DNA of 64,000 bases from Mytilus edulis (lineage: Eukaryota; Mollusca; Bivalvia; Mytilida; Mytilidae), in the NCBI RefSeq assembly GCF_963676685.1, contig NC_092354.1, forward strand, positions 72,776,178 through 72,840,177. Direction: 5' to 3'. The position numbers were made by a program, and so were the translations under genes. This document shows, one piece after another, positions 23,695 to 35,800 of this stretch. The notes under the pieces are model-generated. The model saw only the letters and a list, made by a program, of their open reading frames with translations, searched no databases and was not told the DNA's origin. The first letter of the stretch is position 1. The number at the start of each line of letters is the position of its first letter.

Positions 23695-24235
23695 AGCGCG
23701 TCAAACATACAATAAAATTGAGAAACGAAATTGGGAATGTGTCAAAGCGACAACAACCCGACCATAGAGCAGACAACAGCCGAAGGCCACCAATGGGTCT
23801 TCAATGTAGCGAGAAACTCCTGCACCCGTAGGCGTCCTTCAGCTGGCCACTTAAAAAATACGTGTACTAGTACAGTGATTATAGACGTCATACTAAACTC
23901 CGAATTATACACAAGAAACTAAAATCGAAAATCACACAAGACTAACAAAGGCCAGAGGCTCCTGACTTGGTACAGGCGCAAAATTGCGGCGGGGTTAAAC
24001 ATGTTTGTGAGATTTCAACCCTCCCCCTATACCTCTAACCAATGGAGAAAAGTAAACGCATAACAATACGCACATTAAAATTCAGTTCAAGAGAATTCTG
24101 AGTCTGATTTCAGAAGATGTAACAAAAGAAAATAAATGAAATGACAACAATACATAAATAACATCAGACTACTAGCAGTTAACTGACATGCCAGCTCCAG
24201 ACCTTAATTAAACTGATTGAAAAATTATGTCTTCA
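23695..24235 (-). repeat. Dispersed repeat R2, long copy (reverse orientation)
   Basis: It is the reverse complement of 48735-49235. Shared landmarks are 'gggaatgtgtcaaag', 'cgacaacaacccgaccata', 'aggctcctgac', 'ggcggggttaaacatg', 'actagcagttaactgacat' and 'gccagctccagacc'. A degenerate third copy is at about 28045-28275. Confidence 0.85.
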
Positions 24236-25165
24236 TCATATCAGGCACAATCCTTCCCGTTAGGGGTTTAGTATCATACTTTCATAAAATATATGAGAAG
24301 AACATAACCCGTGCCAAGCCAACAACTGTTTTTTTAAATAAATGTTTACTTTTATAAATTGTTATTTGGATGGAGAGTTGTCTCATTGGCACTCACGCCA
24401 CATCTTCCTATATCTAATTAATTCCGATGCAAAGACCCTATAAGTGAATCCATATTAAAACCAAAATATGCAATCTTTAATGACCTGACAACAGTATCGT
24501 AACTATATCCCTTCTTAATAAATATGTTTAAAGTTTTAGTAAGCTTTTGAGGTGAATACTGACATTTTTGTGCTCTGAAAAGAATATTACCATACAAGAT
24601 TGGATGTGAAATACCTGAACGTATAAGATGTCTGCATGTTGAGTTATTTTACTAATTATTTCCTTATACCGATGATAAAATTTAGTAAATGTTTTGACTA
24701 ATTTGTGATATCGAAACCCCTGGTGTAAGAGTTTTTCCGTAATACATAAATTTCTCTCGGTAAAATCTAACAAGTTGTTACATACACGAGCGAATCTTAC
24801 AAGTTGAGATATACAAACACCATAAGATGGTGACAAGGGATCGTCACCATGATCTAAAAATGGATAATTAACGATAGAAAATAAAATCTACTAATGTATT
24901 CATTATTCCATAACAAATACAGAACCACTACTAGCGAAATACGATTATTTCTATTCCATTCAATAGCGGCTGTTTGGTATAATTCATAGGAAGTTAGTAA
25001 GTAAGTAAGTTATCAAATATTAGTCCAAGTACTGCCTTAAACACGGATCTATGACTCACACAAAACAGCAAAAACTAGAAACGAAAAACACTTCTGATTC
25101 AGCAAGTTTATAGTTTACAAAAATTTAAATTATTAGACACTTGTCAAAATTATTGTCACTTGCAG

Positions 25166-27477
25166 GCCGTGTGGATTGGAATAAGTTTGGAAAAACACTG
25201 CAAAAATCCTTAACTCTTGGACAAACATTGAAAGGAAATGATCTCCAGAGTCTTATGCGATCACACACATCTATAACATGTGGGATAGCAATAGAGAATT
25301 GGACCAACAGTGAGTTATCGTCCCCTCAGTATGCATCATGTACAGGCATGTTGTCAATACCACCTAGGTCTATAGGTTCAGGAACAGTGCAAGCAGTGGT
25401 AAGATAACTTAAAATCAAAGCAATAAATGCTGAAAAAAGCAACGGAAAATACAATGAACGAGTCGAAACCCTTTACATTCAAATATGTGTTACTACAGAA
25501 TCTTAATCTTTGATTCAACAAATGAAACCTGCTTCCCTAAGCTTGATTTTTGTATTTACTCCAATTTCTCTGTCCTGCCAGGATTTGGATCCCAGATTGG
25601 CAGTAGAGTCAATTAGAGTACAGTGATGCTTCACATTCAATGCCTGTACATTAACCCGTGAACAGTTCAACCTAAGCTTTGTTGTTACTGATAAAAAAAC
25701 AGAGGTGAATTTGATATCGACCTTAAGTTAACTTTACCGTTCAGGAGTTATGATTCTTGAAAGATTGAAAAAGTCGTATCCGTGCTTTAACTCATGGAAC
25801 ATTCAACCAAAGCTGTTCAATTTTTGATATGCTGTTACTGATGACAAAATGGAGGTCAAGTACAATATTGATGACCGTTCAGGGGTTAAGCCTTAGTCAC
25901 AATGAACCCACAAAACATCTATGCAGCGCCACAACAGGAAATGTTGTCAAATCGTGGGTCATTTGTGATCGGCGTACGACAGTCCAACGATATTTTGGGC
26001 ATCGTGGCGCTGTCGTGTTTCGTGGGATGAAAATTGGACATGCAATTCCTCTACGATTTTTTGTCTTGTGGTTATCGTGAGAGTGTCGTGCAAATAAACA
26101 CATTTTCTTGGGTACCAACATAAACCATTTTAATAAAACAAACGATACGACTGTTGCACGAGTTTCGTACGACAACCCTACGACTGTCGCAAGACAATCA
26201 TGATTCAGTCGAACGATTGTCTTACGAATACCAAATTTCGTATGATGCTCGCACAACATTGATTGTCTGTCGTACGACAGTGGTACGTTCGTCGTGCAAC
26301 ATTTTTTGTTTTGTTTAGAAGAATACAATTCGGCGGGAATGAATGTTTGGAAATGTCTGCCGTTTAAAGAGAATGGCTATGCCACCAGAACGATAACGCT
26401 TGGTCCTGCTAAATACATGTACATGTAGGTGCCTTCTGGACTCTAACAAGAGCAAAATGTGGTCCTGTTAGCGTTGGTTCGACCCCGTGGACAGTTTAGG
26501 AACCGGCGAAAAGCCCGCCGTTAGTGGCTTAGGCCATTTATTGAACGGTTTGATTTCGTTAGATTCATGCGGATGGAGTCTGGCATGATTCAAGACAGTG
26601 GTAAGACAGTTGTACGTCGACAATGACACGACAGTAACACGAGCATCCCATGAAATGAAAACCTGACAAATAGCTCCAAACAACTCACGATTGTCTTACG
26701 ACCGACTTGCGACAAACCCACGACAGTTCAATTACAATTCTTTTTTCTCTGTCGTGTACCAATCGTGAACATGCGGTGGCTGATGTGACCACTCGAAATA
26801 TTTTATAGATCTCTCACGGCAAAAAAAATCGTACGATCTGTTGTGACCGGGGCTTTATGGTTCTTGTGATATTGAAAATGCCAGGAAACAAATAAATGTT
26901 TAAAAATCCGGTTGCTTCCGCTTTGACAACTTCTTGGCATCCGCTATATTACTCCTCTTTTTTTCAACTCCACTACGCTTTGTACATTGTTATCATGTGC
27001 CAAGCATATTATTAAACTTCTGGGATAGAATGCTTTTATATCTTCAATATTTGTTATTTTTTTCAAACATGCTATGTTGTTTTATTTTAGGTCAGTCACA
27101 AGAGTTCTTTTGGTATAAGAGGATGCAGCGGGTTGATATCCTGGAAATTAGAAAACAGACGTGTTGTTATGGCTTGGACAATACCTTACTTTACTTCAAA
27201 TGCCCTGACCGTTGGAATAACAAACAATTCCTGCGCGATACACGATGACAAATGGTTCAGAAAAATGATGGAAGACAAAAGTGACAATGAAATAACTTTT
27301 ACAAAGGAAGTTTATCAGAATGGCAAATCATGCAAAGAGTGTAAGGTTGAATCTGCTGATGGAAAGTATGAAGTTCTTGCCACAATGGGGACGAGTGGTA
27401 GATCCGAGATAAACGTTATTGTGCGTGGAACTACTTTTGATAACTGTCATAAATCTATACGACATATGCGTCTTTAA
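25166..27477 (+). CDS. Actinoporin-like (echotoxin/conoporin-type) protein, two 3' exons, 5' end not found
   Basis: Exons are 25166-25398 (enters phase 1, leaves phase 0; acceptor cttgcag, donor gtaaga) and 27091-27477 (acceptor attttag, stop TAA). Together they give about 206 codons. The first exon has a helix-like N-terminal stretch and then 'CGIAIENWT', matching the first beta strand of the actinoporin fold. The second exon has a 'VVMAWTIPY' stretch and the 'DDKWFRKMM' region, where actinoporins have their phosphocholine-binding and aromatic cluster. Actinoporins bind sphingomyelin membranes and form pores; molluscan relatives occur in snail salivary or venom glands and also in non-venomous species. 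Whether this one is secreted or pore-forming is unknown because the N-terminal exon is not identified. No frameshift is seen in the two exons. The intron holds a ~1 kb repeat. Confidence 0.7.
25886..26858. mobile_element. Repeat with inverted ends in the actinoporin-like gene's intron
   Basis: The left edge 'gttaagccttagtcacaatg' loosely mirrors the right edge 'tgttgtgaccggggcttta'. The interior is rich in 'cgtacgac', 'cgtcgtgc' and 'acgattgtctta' words on both strands. No coding capacity is supported; the long minus frame 25897-26328 reflects the repeated words. Confidence 0.5.
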
Positions 27478-28434
27478 TACTACCAATGAAACAGGTAAAA
27501 AAATGACTCTGGACCATTTAAGATAAATGGCCTACAAGTTTGTAGAACAAAGAAATTAAAGGTCATTCCCATGTTCTTCCCCTTCCTCCTATATATATAA
27601 ACTATCAACTACTGTAGCTCTATGAAAGCGGTTGTGTTTGCACATGTTAACAAAACAGCCAACAATGGTGCCGTTGTTCAGAAACCATAAACATTTGCGT
27701 AATTTCATATATTAACGTACAGCTGATACTAAAGACAGCATCGTAGATGAAGAAGCTTCGATTAATTGAAAGCTGCTGTTGAACTTCACAAGGTTTCCAC
27801 TTTAAGAAGACGAATTTGTATAAATGACTTATCACTTGTTTTCCTATCCATGTTTTGTATTGATGTACGTATTTTTTTATTTTTTTTTTAATAAAACATT
27901 GTTTACACTATAAGGTTTCCAATTTGGATTGGCCTCTTAGATATTACAAGTACGTTTATCTTTACACAAAGAACACAGGCATCACAGAAAAAAGCTCTTT
28001 GCATCGAAACAGTAAATACAAAATACACTGTTAAATTAAATCTAGAATGGAAACGGGGAATGAGCCAAAAGAGACAATAACTCAACCAAAAAAAAAAAAC
28101 AGCTCAAGGCCAACACAGCAATGAAATCCTGCACCTGGAGGTGGTATCCATAGGGTAACTAACCCAAAATATTACTACTTCAGCGAAAATGAACTAAACT
28201 TCGAAACATTTAAAAGAATCAAAATTTAAAAACAACCATGCATGATCAACAACAAAGACCAGAGGCTCGTGACTTATGATAGCTTTTTACCCTATATTAT
28301 TTCTAAGCAAGATTTTGTTAAATGATCAATATAGTGCATTACGCAACCACACATATATTCAGGAACAGAAGTTCCATTATTATTCTGAACAAGAACTACA
28401 CTTGAATTGACAGTAGAACAAGCATGACTGTGTC

Positions 28435-29025
28435 CATAGTACACGGATGCTCCACTCCTCTTTTCATTTTTTATGTTCAGTGAACCGTGAAATTTGGGTC
28501 AAAACTCTAATTTGGCATTGAAATTAGAAAGATCATATAAATATATTTATTGTGTCTTTTTGTGTCGGGATGTATATGTACCGGGCCACGTCCACTTGTA
28601 TTTTTGTCCATCTGATGAGTTAAGCCTTTTTCAACTGATTTTTATAGTTCGTGCTTATGTTGTACTGTTATACCACTGTCCCAGGTTAGGGGAGGGTTGG
28701 GATCCCGCTAACATGTTTAACCCCGCCACATTATTTATGTATGTGCCTGTCCCAAGTCAGGAGCCTGTAATTCAGTGGTTGTCGTTTGTTTATGTGTTAC
28801 ATATTTGTTTTTCGTTCATTTTTTTTTTTTTTTACATTAATTAGGCCGTTAGTTTTCTCGTTTGAATTGTTTTACCTTGTCGGATCGGGGCCTTTTATAA
28901 TAGGCTTTGTTCATTGTTAAAGGCCGTACGGTGACCTATAGTTATTAATTTCTGTGTCATTTTGGTCTTTTGTGGATAGTTGTCTCATTGGCAATCATAC
29001 CACATCTTCTTTTTTATATATAATT
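28435..29025 (+). repeat. R3 fragment joined to a long R1 copy
   Basis: 28435-28545 is an opposite-strand fragment of R3 ('cggatgctccactcc', 'ttggcattgaaattagaaag'). From 28585 the R1 family runs to 'catctttttt'-type sequence at 29025, paralleling 7790-8258. Confidence 0.75.
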
Positions 29026-30590
29026 TTATTTAGCAATCGCCAATGGCAGTCAACGGTTTATATGATCCGTTCATCCTATATTGACTCTTAAAATTCAAGA
29101 GTCTATTTAAAAATGAGGGTACATTTTATATGGCCTTCTAAACACCGTTTCGATCCCTAACATCACTGAAGAGAGATTTATTGTCGAAATCCGGATCTGG
29201 TGTACAAAAAGAAAAAAATTAACACCTTATGTTTGTGGCATAACATCGTGGCCACAAGTTAATTGTTTTCTGTTTAGTATTAAATTTATATTAAGATCCA
29301 TTTTGTTACATCTTGTGATCAATTTTATTTGGCAATCGCCAATGGTAGTCGGCAGGGTTAAAGAACATCAGTTGTTCGACCTGTTCGTTTTGTTTAAATA
29401 TACTTCTTTTTTTGTGGTTTGTGCTGTATTTAGACCCCTCTACTAAGACATTTGTTTTACATGCACACGTATAAAAATTGCGGTTTTTACAGAGGATGAC
29501 CTTGAGGTCACTCCGATGTATTGTTATCGCTTAAATTTCCGTCATTCATAAATTCTAGTCAAATTAGTTTTGGGTTTTCAACACCAGTGAAAAAAGTGCA
29601 TTTTCATACCTGCGATTTCTGTTCTCCGGTTGTACGATGTTTCAACAAAATATGGAATCATTTCAGTTGTTGATTTAGTGGTGAAAATTTGACTGAATTA
29701 TATCTTAATAAATACGATTTTATATGTTTAATTGGTGTTTCAGAAAGAGGTCAGGTGCTCTTGTTCATTCATAGAATTATCGTTCATTCATAAATTTATC
29801 GTAAAATAAAAATCATTACACAGGTTATACGTGTAGTGTAAATGACCACCTGTTATCTAAAAATAGCGGTCTCACCAATAAGAACTTTTAGCGACAAGAA
29901 GCGTCAAGAACGGACAAGAAGAATAAATTCAGCGACAAAAAGACTATTTAGCGACATGAAAACTTCTCGTACCGCATGATGATGACACATATCAAATGAA
30001 CAATTATGTGTGGGACTTAGTTTTAAGAAATGATGTCAAAGTAACACTATGAAAATATTTTTAGTAAGCTGAAATATATATTTATTTTTTACATGTTTAT
30101 GTCTTGTAAGTTATTTTATTTCTGTCCCATTTTTCAACATTAGCGTCTCGAAAGGGGAAATGTTTTAACTGAATGGTTAATTTAAATTAATTATGAAAAT
30201 TGTTAAAATTAAATAAATAAAAGTAATTATTGCCCAGTTACAGACACTACCAGGGGATAATCCATAATTACCCCCAACTTTAGCCTGGTCTGGGAACAGT
30301 AATAATATATATGTTCCTGGCCTGGTAAACTTGTTGTCTCCTTGTGAAATATAAAACATATTAAAAATGATTTCCTGCTTAAGTCTTTTATTGATATAAA
30401 GTCAAAACCTTCTTGCTTTTCACTAGACAACCATGTCCTGTCAGGTTTAATTCTTATATATGTAGATGAAAAATAAAAGTGTCCCAAAACATTTAAAACA
30501 TGGCAGCAATTGCTTTTACAGCCTTTAAGGCTTTGATTTTTTTACAGAAGAGTGTCCACCATGCACTTTCACTGCACTATAATAATAGTA
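29025..30590. other. Non-coding DNA with small duplicated words
   Basis: The phrase 'caatcgccaatgg' occurs at about 29033 and 29334, hinting at two fragments of one repeat. Short 'agcgacaagaa' repeats lie at about 29890-29955. No gene is recognised. Confidence 0.5.
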
Positions 30591-30593
30591 GAA

Positions 30594-32785
30594 TAGAATT
30601 AAACTGTCAATTGTTCTTGAACAATTGAGAGGTCTTTCCTTTTTGTAATGTAAAATACATGTTCCTACAGACGTAGAATGTATTGAAAAGGTCAAGGTCA
30701 ACCTTAAAAAGCTCGAAAACACACTAAAAATCCTTTATATAAGGTTAAAAACACTAAATTCGCTATCTGGGACATGACCTTGACCTTTGACCTTTTGACC
30801 TTTGTCAAGGTCATTAGTCCCCAATGCCATTACTGAAGACCCCAAGGGTCTAGGACCTTTGGTTATATAGTAAAACCTGATTTTGTCTTACCAGAAACCT
30901 AAAACAGGGGTTATGCCCCTTAAAAAAAGGTCAAATCTCTTCGGTCAAAATATAACAAAGTTGCGCCATAATGACCCAAACATTTTCCACTATTTAAAAC
31001 TTCTGTAAGTATAATGGTTTCTGAGATTATCCCATAACAAGGTGTTAGGTCAAAGGTCAAGGTCAACATACAAATTTGACCTTGAGGTAATTTACAAAGA
31101 TACATCAATTGATGATGAATGGTGAAGATCCTAGGTGTCTACGACTTACGGTTTCTGAGTTTTGGTGGTCAACCGACACCGGTTAATTTTCATAGGGGCA
31201 TAACCCTACCAATGAGTCGTTGAATCTTTTCGATCCAAATGTAACGAAGAACCGGGGTCTGGTCCTGAACAAATTTCACCCTTTGTTTTTTTTCTACCTA
31301 TTATGGTTACGGTGTTGGAACGATAACAAGGTTTTTTGGTTACGGAGGGATTACTCCGAACCGACAAAATATTTCGACTAACAGGGTGAGTTCCAGATAG
31401 GTATTCATGACACCGATACAAAGTGTGAACATGAAAGCGACACGTTTTACGGTTTAGGCTGCTAACTTCGTCAAAGTTTGGCGGAAGAATAATAATAATA
31501 ATTAAAATGTCAATTGTTCTTGAACAATTGAGAGGTCTTTCCTTTTGTAATGTAAAATACATGTTCCAATAGACGTAGAATGTATTGAAAAGCTTTAAAA
31601 CACACTGAATATCTTTTAAATAAGGTAAAAAAAACATATAATTTGCTATATGGGACATGACCTTGACCTTTGACCTTTTGACCTTTGTCAAGGTCATTAG
31701 TCCCCAATGTCATTGCTGAAGACCCCATGGGTCTAGGACCTTTGGTTATACAGTAAAAGCTGATTTTGCCTTTTCAGAAATCTAAAACAAGGGTTATGCC
31801 CCTTATAGAAAGGTCAAATCTCTTCGGTCAAATGTCAAAAAGTTGCGCCTCATCCACCTCAACGCGTTTTTCACTATTTACTATTTCTGTAAGTACAATC
31901 GTTTTTGAGATATCGACTTAAAAGTTTTAAGGTCAAAGGTCAAGGTCAACCTTAAACAGCTTTAAAACACACTGAAAATCTTTAAAACACATTGAAAATC
32001 CCTTAAATAAGGTTAAAATCACTAAATTCGCTATCTGGTACATGACCTTGACCTTTGACCTTTTGACCTTTGTCAAGGTCATTGGTCCCCAATGTCATTG
32101 CTGAAGACCCCATGGGTCTAGGACCTTTGGTTATATAGTAAATGCTGATTTTGTCTTTTCAGAAACCTAAAACAGGGGTTATGCCCCTTACAAAAAGGTC
32201 AAATCTCTTCGGTCAAAATGTAACAAAGTTGCCCCGTAATGACCCAAACATTTTCCACTATTTAAAACTTCTGTAAATATAATGGTTTCTGAGTTGTTCT
32301 GATAACAAGGTGTTAGGTCAAAGGTCAAGGTCAACATACACATTTGACCTTGAGGTATTTTTCAAAGTCACATGAATTGATGATGAATGGTGAAGATCCT
32401 AGGTCTCTACGACTTACGGTTTTTGAGTTTTGGTTGTCCACCGACACCGGTTAATTTTCATAGGGGCATAACCCTACCAATGAGTCGTTGAATCTTTTCA
32501 ATCCAAATGTAACGAAGAACCGGGGTCTGGTCCTGAACAAATTTCACCCTTCGTTTATTTTCTACCTATTACGGTTACGGTGTTGGAACGATAACAAGGT
32601 TTTTTGGTTTCGGAGGAATTACTCCGAACCGACAAAATATTTCGACTAACAGGGTGAGTTCTAGATAGGTATATATGACACCGATACAAAGTGTGAACAT
32701 GAAAGCGACACGTCTTACTGTTAAGGCTGCTAACTTCGTCAAAGTTTGGCGGAAAAAGAATAATAATAAACAGAAGAAATACAGT
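30594..32785. repeat. Tandem ~0.9 kb repeat, subfamily A, rich in TGACCT half-sites
   Basis: At least two large units. Each starts with the palindrome 'caattgttcttgaacaattg' (30605, 31509), contains 'catgaccttgacctttgacc' followed by 'tttgtcaaggtcatt' (30775, 31655, 32040), and closes with 'aagtttggcggaa' and an (aat)n tract (31470-31500, 32745-32770). The second unit has an internal partial duplication near 31930-32030. Open frames over this block recur with the unit and are not genes. Confidence 0.85.
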
Positions 32786-32826
32786 AAGGTCTTTCCCTTT
32801 TGTAAAAGGAAAGACCTTAATTAAAA

Positions 32827-35800
32827 ACCAATTGTTCAAAGAACAATTGAAGGTCTTTCAACTAATAAAGATCTATTTTGATATGAAAATATTAAAATTC
32901 AGTTGAAAATGTCAGTTCCTATGGCTTTATGATGTATAAATATGAATTTAAAGCAAAGGTCAAAATCTAGAACGTCCAATTAACCTTTGACCTTGACCTC
33001 AATTTCAAGGTCATAGACTAAACATCTCGAATCAAAAGACACTAGTTCTTTAATATGTATGGTTCATGAGTAATATCACTTTACGCATAATTCTAAATAA
33101 AAGAGGGGCGAAAACTCCCGTTTATTGTCTAGGCACCCTTGCAACCAAAATTTATAAGTTACGACATGTCGCAACTATCAATTTAGTAAAAATAATTTGT
33201 CGATATCTTATAAGGTTAATGAAAATAAGTGAAAATAAGCCAAAATCAAAATTTAGAATTTGACCTTGACCTTTGACCTTGACCTAATTTTCATTTTTTG
33301 GGACCACGGATCTTAAATCAAAAGACCCTAGGTCTCTATCACTTATGGTTTACCAGTTAGAAATGCATATCGCTTATATCATATACAAAAGGGGGGATAA
33401 CGCTCATATGGAGTCTCCGGATAGCTTCGGTCAAAATAAAACAGAACATCCTGAGGATATAACGAGCAATTTGGAAAAATAAATTTGTCGGTTTCTTATA
33501 CGGTTGAGAAGCCTTAGAGATAACAAGAAAAACAGTGTTCGGGGAGATAACTCTTATAAGGTAAAGTTTTTTGTTACGTGGTGTCAGTTTCAGAAGCGTA
33601 TTAACTGTTCGATATCATATACCATATATCTTAGCGACATCTTGCGAAACAAAAAAACAGTGAAGGAACAAAAAGTTGGCGGAAGAAAAAAAAAAATAAT
33701 AATAATTAAAAACCAATTGTTCAGAGAACCATTGATGGTCTTTCCACCACTTACAACATATTTTGATGTGAAAATATTAAAAATTCAGTTGATATGTCAG
33801 TTCCTATGACTTTATGATGTCTAAATATGAATTTGGAGCAAAGGTCAAAATCTAGAACGTCCAATTAACCTATGACCTTGACCTCAATTTCAAGGTCATA
33901 GACTAAGGATCTCAAACCTAAAGACACTAGTTCCTTAATATGTATGGTTCATGAGTAATATCACTTTACGCATAATTCTAAACATAAGAGGGGCGAAAAC
34001 TCCCATTTATTGTCTACGCACCCTTTCAACCAAAATTTATAAGTTACCACATGTCGCAACTAACAATTTAGTAAAAATAATTTGTCGATAAGTTATACGG
34101 CTTTTGAAAATGAGTGAAAATCAGCCAAAATCAAAATTTATAATATGACCTTGACCTTTGACCTTGACCTTATTTTCATTTTTTTGGACCAAGGACCTCA
34201 AATCAAAAGACCCTAGGTCTCTATCACTTATGGTTTACCAGTTAGAAATGCAAATTCTTATATCAAACATAAAAGGGGGGATAACTCTCATATGGAATCC
34301 ATATACGGCTTCGGTCAAAATAAAACAGAACATCCTGAGGATATAACGAGCAATTTGGAAAAATAAATTTGTCGGTTTCTTATACGGTTGCGAAGCCTTA
34401 GAGATAACAAGAGAAACAGTGTTCGGGGAGATAACTCTTATTTGGGAAAGTATTCGGTTAAAACGAGTTGGTTTCAAAAGCGTATAAACTGTTCGATATC
34501 ATCTATAATACTAAAATTACGAGGTCCAATTTGTCAGCCGTCATCACGTAAAAACGACGAATCACAGAATTCAACTTTATATATAACTAATATAGTACAA
34601 AGGTGTAGATTAAAAATTACACCACCCCAGGCCCTTTTGTTTTCCACGTAATTAATATTGCCAATAATTAAGAAGTTCCGGGTCGAGTCCGCTACCGATA
34701 CCAATAGTACAGTTACCTGTTACCTATTACCTTATCTGTACATTCCGCATCTGACAGGCGCACCACCAAACGTTGTATTCAGGATTAATATGCTATATAC
34801 ACGGGTCATAACCAAAGGGTTGACACTACTAAATTGTCAAATTGTTACCTATTGTAGTATTTTAATCAGTAAGACTTTCTAAGATAACAATACGAATACT
34901 AAAAATCTGGACTAAAAATAAGGCGTATAGGTACAGTTTTCAATTTGTTAGTGGGCATGACGTAAAACAGCGAAGCAAAGAATTCAACTTTATTTATAAC
35001 TTATATAGGACAATGGTGTTGATTAAAAAATACTCCATTCCAGGACCTTTTGTTTTCCAAATAATTAATATTATTGTTTCAGTTCGACGGGTTCAAACAG
35101 AAAGACTTGAAAACAGAGAAAAACTGTGTATCTTATAATCGGCATGACTTTATCAGATGACAATACTAATACTAAAATAAGGCTTGCGCATAGTTATATA
35201 CTTTAATTCAGTCACGGACCCGTGATATCACGGGTGTGTTCTAGTATTTCAAAAATCTAATCGACAACTTGCAAAACAAAAAAACAGCGAAGGAAAAAAA
35301 TTAGGCGGAAGAAAAAAAAAAAAAATAATAATAATAATAATAATAATAATCAGAAGAAATCCAATAGGTCTTTCCACGGAAAAGTGGAAAGACCTAATAA
35401 TTAAAAACCAATTGTTCAAAGAACAATTGAAGGTCTTTCAACTAATAAAGATCTATTTTGATATGAAAATATTAAAATTCAGTTGAAAATGTCAGTTCCT
35501 ATGGCTTAATGATGTATAAATATGAATTTCAAGCAAAGGTCAAAATCTAGAACGTCCAATTAACCTATGACCTTGACCTCAATTTCAAGGTCATAAACCA
35601 AGGATCCCAAATCAAAAGACCCTTGGTCTGTATTATGTATGGTTCATGAGTAATATCACTTTAAACATAATTCTAAATATAAGAGGGGCGAACACTCCCA
35701 TTTATTGTCTACGCACCCTTGCAACCAAAATTTATAAGTTACGACATGTCGCAACTAACAATTTAGTAAAAATAATTTGTCGATATCTTATAAGGTTAAT

